The position numbers were made by a program, and so were the translations under genes. The notes beneath the pieces were generated by a model. That model was not told the DNA's origin. It made no database searches and was given only the letters and a program-made list of their open reading frames with translations. From Gilvimarinus xylanilyticus (lineage in GTDB: Bacteria; Pseudomonadota; Gammaproteobacteria; Pseudomonadales; Cellvibrionaceae): 64,000 nt of DNA. Where the stretch lies: the NCBI RefSeq assembly GCF_024195295.1, contig NZ_JAMFTH010000005.1:1-64000 (forward strand). The letters run 5' to 3'. The first letter of the stretch is position 1, and every line of letters starts with the position of its first letter. Positions 59,968-64,000 of the stretch are shown in pieces.

Positions 59968-61440
59968 TTAACGCTGATCGAGTCCCAGGCTGTCCCAGAG
60001 TGCATCCACCCGGTCTTTAACCGCCTGATCCATCACAATAGGTTCACCCCATTCGCGGTCCGTCTCGCCCGGCCATTTATTGGTGGCATCCATCCCCATT
60101 TTGGAGCCCAACCCGGACACCGGGGAGGCAAAGTCCAAATAATCGATGGGCGTGTTCTCCACCAAAGTAGTGTCGCGGGCCGGGTCCATTCGGGTGGTGA
60201 TGGCCCAGATCACATCTTTCCAGTCGCGGGCGTTAACATCGTCGTCGGTAACGATCACAAACTTGGTGTACATAAATTGGCGCAGAAAAGACCAGACGCC
60301 CATCATCACCCGCTTGGCGTGACCTGGGTACTGCTTTTTCATGGTCACTACCGCCATCCGGTAGGAGCAGCCTTCCGGCGGTAAATAAAAGTCCACAATT
60401 TCCGGAAACTGTTTTTGCAGTAGGGGAATAAATACTTCGTTCAAAGCCAACCCCAGCACGGCGGGTTCATCCGGTGGGCGGCCGGTGTAGGTGCTGTGAT
60501 AAATCGGATCGCGCCGGTGAGTAATACGCGTAACGGTAAAAACCGGAAACGAGTCAACTTCATTGTAGTAACCGGTATGGTCGCCGTAGGGACCCTCGGG
60601 CGCCATGTCGTCCGGAGCAATATGGCCCTCTAGAATAAATTCGGCCGAAGCAGGTACTTGCAGCTCATTGTCGCCCGCTTTAACCACCTCGGTTTTATCG
60701 CCGCGCAAAAGCCCGGCAAAGGCGTACTCGCTTAGAGTGTCGGGAACCGGTGTCACCGCCCCTAATATTGTCGCCGGATCGGCGCCCAGGGCCACCGCCA
60801 CAGGAAAAGGCTCGCCGGGATGCGCCTGCTGCCATTCGCGAAAATCCAAAGCGCCACCACGGTGGCTTAACCAGCGCATAATTAAACGGTTCTTACCGAT
60901 TTTCTGCATTCGGTAAATACCCAAATTTTGGCGCTCTTTATGGGGCCCACGGGTGACCACCAATGGCCAGGTAACCAGGGGTGCAGCATCACCGGGCCAA
61001 CAGGTCTGAATCGGAATCTTATCTAAATCCACCTGATCGCCTTCGTGTACAACCTCCTGACAAGGGGCTTTTTTAAGTACCTTGGGCGCCATGTTCAGCA
61101 CTTGCTTGAAAATGGGCATTTTATTCCAGGCGTCTTTTAAGCCTTTGGGGGGCTCGGGTTCTTTTAAAAACGCCAGTAATTTGCCAATTTCGCGCAGCTC
61201 GTGAACCGAGTCTTCGCCCATCCCCAGGGCGACTCGCTCGGGTGTGCCAAACAGATTACCCAGCACCGGAATGTCATAGCCTTTGGGGTTTTCAAATAAT
61301 ATTGCAGGCCCACCGGCGCGCAGAGTGCGATCGCAGATTTCGGTCATTTCCAGATAGGGATCGACTTCGGCGCTGACGCGTACCAATTCGCCGCGCGCCT
61401 CAAGCTGGGAAATAAAATCGCGAAGGTCTGTGTATTTCAT
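59968..61440 (-). CDS. ubiD: UbiD decarboxylase
   Basis: 490 residues; prenylated-FMN-dependent 3-octaprenyl-4-hydroxybenzoate decarboxylase of ubiquinone synthesis. [67 protein letters not shown] and the Glu/Arg site [15 protein letters not shown] are diagnostic. No Shine-Dalgarno is visible; the leader consists of a GGGTTAC tandem repeat on the plus strand. Confidence 0.95.
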   Translation of the reverse strand: MKYTDLRDFISQLEARGELVRVSAEVDPYLEMTEICDRTLRAGGPAILFENPKGYDIPVLGNLFGTPERVALGMGEDSVHELREIGKLLAFLKEPEPPKGLKDAWNKMPIFKQVLNMAPKVLKKAPCQEVVHEGDQVDLDKIPIQTCWPGDAAPLVTWPLVVTRGPHKERQNLGIYRMQKIGKNRLIMRWLSHRGGALDFREWQQAHPGEPFPVAVALGADPATILGAVTPVPDTLSEYAFAGLLRGDKTEVVKAGDNELQVPASAEFILEGHIAPDDMAPEGPYGDHTGYYNEVDSFPVFTVTRITHRRDPIYHSTYTGRPPDEPAVLGLALNEVFIPLLQKQFPEIVDFYLPPEGCSYRMAVVTMKKQYPGHAKRVMMGVWSFLRQFMYTKFVIVTDDDVNARDWKDVIWAITTRMDPARDTTLVENTPIDYLDFASPVSGLGSKMGMDATNKWPGETDREWGEPIVMDQAVKDRVDALWDSLGLDQR

Positions 61441-61449
61441 GGAGTGTCC

Positions 61450-61505
61450 GGGTTACGGGTTACGGGTTACGGGTTACGGGTTACGGGTTACGGGTTACGG
61501 GTTAA
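61450..61505. repeat. GGGTTAC heptanucleotide tandem repeat
   Basis: Seven perfect copies of GGGTTAC (61450-61498) and an eighth ending in A (61499-61505). It lies 10 bases upstream of the ubiD start codon, within the untranslated leader and after the rho terminator. Confidence 0.95.
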
Positions 61506-61522
61506 CGAAAAGTATAACGAAA

Positions 61523-61549
61523 AACGGGGAACTCTTTACGTTCCCCGTT
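61523..61549 (-). terminator. Terminator of rho
   Basis: Perfect 10-bp stem AACGGGGAAC/GTTCCCCGTT (61523-61532, 61540-61549); on the minus strand it is followed by TTTTTCG. It ends the rho transcript before the ubiD leader. Confidence 0.85.
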
Positions 61550-61573
61550 CACGGTCAACCGTTCACCGATTGA

Positions 61574-62833
61574 TTACTTTCTCTTCATCGAGAGGAAGAA
61601 CTCATCATTGGTTTTAAAGTCTTTCAGCTTATCCACCAAGAATTCGGTAGCGGCAACGTCTTCCATATCGTTGAGCAGACGACGCAAAATCCATACACGC
61701 TGCAACTCGTCTTCTTTCATCAGCAGGTCTTCGCGACGGGTACCTGAGCGACGCACATTAATGGCGGGATAGGTGCGTTTCTCGGCGATTTTACGGTCCA
61801 GATGCAGTTCGAGGTTACCCGTGCCTTTAAATTCTTCGTAAATAACTTCGTCCATTTTCGAGCCGGTATCCACCAGGGCGGTGGCGATAATAGACAGGCT
61901 ACCGCCTTCTTCAATATTACGCGCGGCACCGAAGAAGCGCTTGGGACGCTCCAGGGCGTGGGCATCCACACCACCGGTCAGCACTTTACCGGACGACGGA
62001 ATAACCGTGTTGTAGGCGCGCGCCAGACGGGTAATAGAGTCCAGCAGAATAATGACGTCTTTTTTGTGCTCAACCAAACGCTTGGCGCGCTCGATCACCA
62101 TATCGGCCACTTGCACGTGACGGGCCGGCGGCTCGTCAAAGGTAGAGGCAACCACTTCGCCGCGCACCGAGCGCTGCATTTCGGTCACTTCCTCGGGGCG
62201 CTCGTCAATCAGCAGGACAATCAGGTGACACTCGGGGTTGTTGCGCGTAATGGCCTGCGCGATGTTCTGCATCATGATGGTTTTACCCGCCTTGGGCGGG
62301 GCGACAATCAAACCGCGCTGACCTTTACCAATGGGGCTAATCAAATCGATGATTCGACCGGTTAAGTCTTCGGTAGAACCGTTACCGGCTTCAAGCTTGA
62401 GGCGACTGTCGGGGAAGAGCGGGGTGAGGTTTTCAAACAGAATTTTATTGCGGGAGCTTTCGGGCTTGTCAAAGTTAATCTCGTTAACCTTGAGCAGGGC
62501 AAAGTAGCGCTCGCCCTCTTTAGGGGGGCGAATCTTCCCCGCAATGGTGTCGCCGGTACGCAGGTTGAAGCGACGGATTTGACTGGGCGACACGTAAATG
62601 TCGTCCGGCCCCGCCAGGTATGAACTGTCAGCCGATCGCAAGAAGCCGAAGCCGTCTTGCAGAATTTCCAGCACGCCATCGCCGTAAATATCTTCACCAC
62701 TTTTGGCGTGACGCTTAAGGATATTAAAGATGATGTCTTGCTTGCGCGAACGGGCGAGGTTTTCCTGACCCATTTCGCGGGCGATATCAATCAGTTCTTC
62801 AATGGGTTTCTTTTTTAAATCGGTAAGGTTCAT
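61574..62833 (-). CDS. rho: Transcription termination factor Rho
   Basis: 419 residues, the standard length. N-terminal [25 protein letters not shown]-binding cold-shock-like domain ([18 protein letters not shown]), Walker A ([16 protein letters not shown]), Walker B ([17 protein letters not shown]), Q- and R-loop segments. Hexameric RNA helicase that ends transcripts. Confidence 0.97.
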   Translation of the reverse strand: MNLTDLKKKPIEELIDIAREMGQENLARSRKQDIIFNILKRHAKSGEDIYGDGVLEILQDGFGFLRSADSSYLAGPDDIYVSPSQIRRFNLRTGDTIAGKIRPPKEGERYFALLKVNEINFDKPESSRNKILFENLTPLFPDSRLKLEAGNGSTEDLTGRIIDLISPIGKGQRGLIVAPPKAGKTIMMQNIAQAITRNNPECHLIVLLIDERPEEVTEMQRSVRGEVVASTFDEPPARHVQVADMVIERAKRLVEHKKDVIILLDSITRLARAYNTVIPSSGKVLTGGVDAHALERPKRFFGAARNIEEGGSLSIIATALVDTGSKMDEVIYEEFKGTGNLELHLDRKIAEKRTYPAINVRRSGTRREDLLMKEDELQRVWILRRLLNDMEDVAATEFLVDKLKDFKTNDEFFLSMKRK

Positions 62834-63263
62834 ACAGTTGGACTTGGTTAATTGAAAAGTTTATGCAGGAAGCTAATGCCTGAATGGTTTGTCTGTTAAA
62901 CCGGTCGAAAGCGTTAACAGGTTAGTAAAATGATTGGGCGGCCTTAGGGGCGCCAATTGGGTTTGCGCGTATCTTCTTGTTTTGTGACGCAAACTGCAAT
63001 TACGTTTTTGTTACAAACTCGCGCTGAATTGGATTACCCACGGAACTGTCTTCCAGAGCCATCTTCCTAAAGGGGTAGGTGTCCTAAAGGTGTGGAAAGT
63101 TTCAGGGAATCTGTTTGCCGGCCCAAATCTGGCGGGTGTGTGACGCTGATACTGGGCTGAGCTTTACGAGAGCTGTAACAGGTGCTTGGAGTATAGCGAT
63201 AAAAATCTGAAAGTGCAAAACTTCACGCAGACGGCGTAATGCCGCCTGCGCAAGAGGACCAAA
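62834..63263 (-). other. Intergenic region between trxA and rho
   Basis: 430 bases without a gene. It holds the promoter and leader of rho, which is often autoregulated. A hairpin CGCAG-A-CGGC/GCCG-C-CTGCG at 63226-63250, followed by a short T-run on the minus strand, is the likely trxA terminator. Nothing else recognised. Confidence 0.5.
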
Positions 63264-63593
63264 TTACAGCGACGAATCGATAAACTCGACCAGCTGAGCA
63301 CGGCTTAAGGCGCCAACCTTAGTCGCTTCGGCGTTGCCGCCTTTAAAGATGATCAGCGTGGGAATACCACGAATGCCGAACTTGGCCGGGGTTTCTTTGT
63401 TGGCATCTACGTCCATTTTGGCAATTTTCAGCTTGCCAGCGTACTGATCGGCCAACTCATCCAAAACCGGGGCAATCATTTTACAGGGGCCGCACCAGGC
63501 CGCCCAGTAATCTACCAGAACAGGCAGATCGGACTGCAATACTTCCGCATCAAATGAATCATCGGTAACGTGAACAATGGCGTCGTTACTCAT
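63264..63593 (-). CDS. trxA: Thioredoxin 1
   Basis: 109 residues from [14 protein letters not shown] at 63593; extension to 63662 is not typical. Active site [10 protein letters not shown], cis-Pro loop [12 protein letters not shown]-terminal LVEFIDSSL. General disulphide reductant. Located next to rho as in enteric bacteria. Confidence 0.96.
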   Translation of the reverse strand: MSNDAIVHVTDDSFDAEVLQSDLPVLVDYWAAWCGPCKMIAPVLDELADQYAGKLKIAKMDVDANKETPAKFGIRGIPTLIIFKGGNAEATKVGALSRAQLVEFIDSSL

Positions 63594-63795
63594 AGTGAAA
63601 TCGTCTCCAGGTCCGCAATAGGGTGTATGTAAGTGTGCTTGTTCGGGTATATGGGGGCACACGCGCTTAATACAAGCGTGGTGTCCCGCCCGGGCCGTTG
63701 CAGCGCAAACGTCTCTGACGGGGCATTGGCAGCATAATAAGGACTGGACGCAAAGCGATCAAGCGGCCGGGAACTATAAGCGCTATTGCCATCGA

Positions 63796-64000
63796 CTATG
63801 TTCGGGGCAGATTTGCCTCACTCAGCCCGTGTCCCAGCTTATCCAAGGCTTCGCTCAGAGTGGGCAGGGTAATGGGCTTGCACAGAAAGTGATCCATTCC
63901 CGCGGCAAAAACCGCCTCGCGGTGCTCTTCCAGCGCGTGGGCCGTTAACGCCACAATGGCGGTGGCGGGCAGCTTTTGCTCGCGCTCGTACTGACGAATC
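63796..64000 (-). CDS. Receiver-domain protein, C-terminal end (partial)
   Basis: 68 codons open to the right edge. PATAIVALTAHALEEHREAVF, then AAGMDHFLCKPITLPTLSEAL is the end of a CheY-type receiver domain: Thr/Ala switch region and the conserved Lys-Pro. This form usually closes hybrid histidine kinases. The phosphoacceptor Asp and any kinase domains lie outside the window. Confidence 0.85.
   Translation of the reverse strand, partial: IRQYEREQKLPATAIVALTAHALEEHREAVFAAGMDHFLCKPITLPTLSEALDKLGHGLSEANLPRT

Noticed and set aside
59930-59975. TTGTTAGC...TTAACGC resembling an attC near ubiD
   Set aside because: Cores are too close and in the wrong order to form attC arms; likely chance.
61802-62365. 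Plus-strand frame opposite rho
   Set aside because: Antisense shadow; Gly/His/Arg-rich text typical of reverse reading of a conserved gene.

Overview
The window reads as a chromosomal segment of a polysaccharide-degrading marine gammaproteobacterium. A Cellvibrionaceae-like organism (Gilvimarinus/Marinimicrobium/Saccharophagus type) fits best. The support is a GH95 alpha-fucosidase, a polysaccharide lyase, a broken GH12 glucanase, a full gspC-to-gspN type II secretion operon, assimilatory nitrite reduction genes, and an E. coli-like order yrfG-hslR-hslO opposite nudE. The genus is an inference, not a search result. I saw no rRNA, tRNA or CRISPR array.

Layout. 0-9 kb: fucosidase, Cu/Zn superoxide dismutase, an RDD membrane protein, a YebC-family regulator, a flavin reductase gene split by a 265-bp MITE, a CPBP membrane protein, a COG3146 protein and a polysaccharide lyase. 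9.3-22.1 kb: the type II secretion operon, with a BNR/sialidase-fold protein placed between gspM and gspN. 22-34 kb: HAD dehalogenase; metallo-beta-lactamase-fold lipoprotein; a guanidine-II (mini-ykkC) riboswitch leading a three-gene operon (2-oxoglutarate oxygenase, unknown protein, ABC solute-binding protein of the urea-carboxylase-region type); a BlaR1/BlaI-like pair with two operator palindromes; small membrane proteins; and a GntP permease.

34-44.3 kb: a chromosomal integron. The integrase gene lies at 43319-44338 (+) with a LexA box in front of it. To its left is an AT-richer array of about 14 cassettes, all reading on the minus strand and separated by attC sites. The cargo includes a BrnT/BrnA toxin-antitoxin pair, an AlbA_2/Schlafen-like protein, a YiiX-like papain-fold hydrolase and many small membrane or unknown proteins. 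The distal end of the array is decaying. Its attC sites are degenerate, and the last gene (a GH12 lipoprotein) is broken by a second MITE of the same family plus a frameshift.

44.3-64 kb: mipA-like, hslO, a DUF4124 protein, hslR and yrfG opposite nudE; molybdenum cofactor genes moaA, moaB and moeA; a sigma-54-controlled cobA-nirB-nirD operon; a CsgG-like protein; a HAD phosphatase; a PfpI-family protein; a short Pmp3-family protein; a ThuA protein; ubiD with a heptanucleotide tandem repeat in its leader; rho; trxA; and the C-terminal end of a receiver-domain protein running off the right edge.

The best candidates for something new are the guanidine-riboswitch operon, which has no carboxylase and no transporter membrane parts, and the unstudied cassette genes of the integron.
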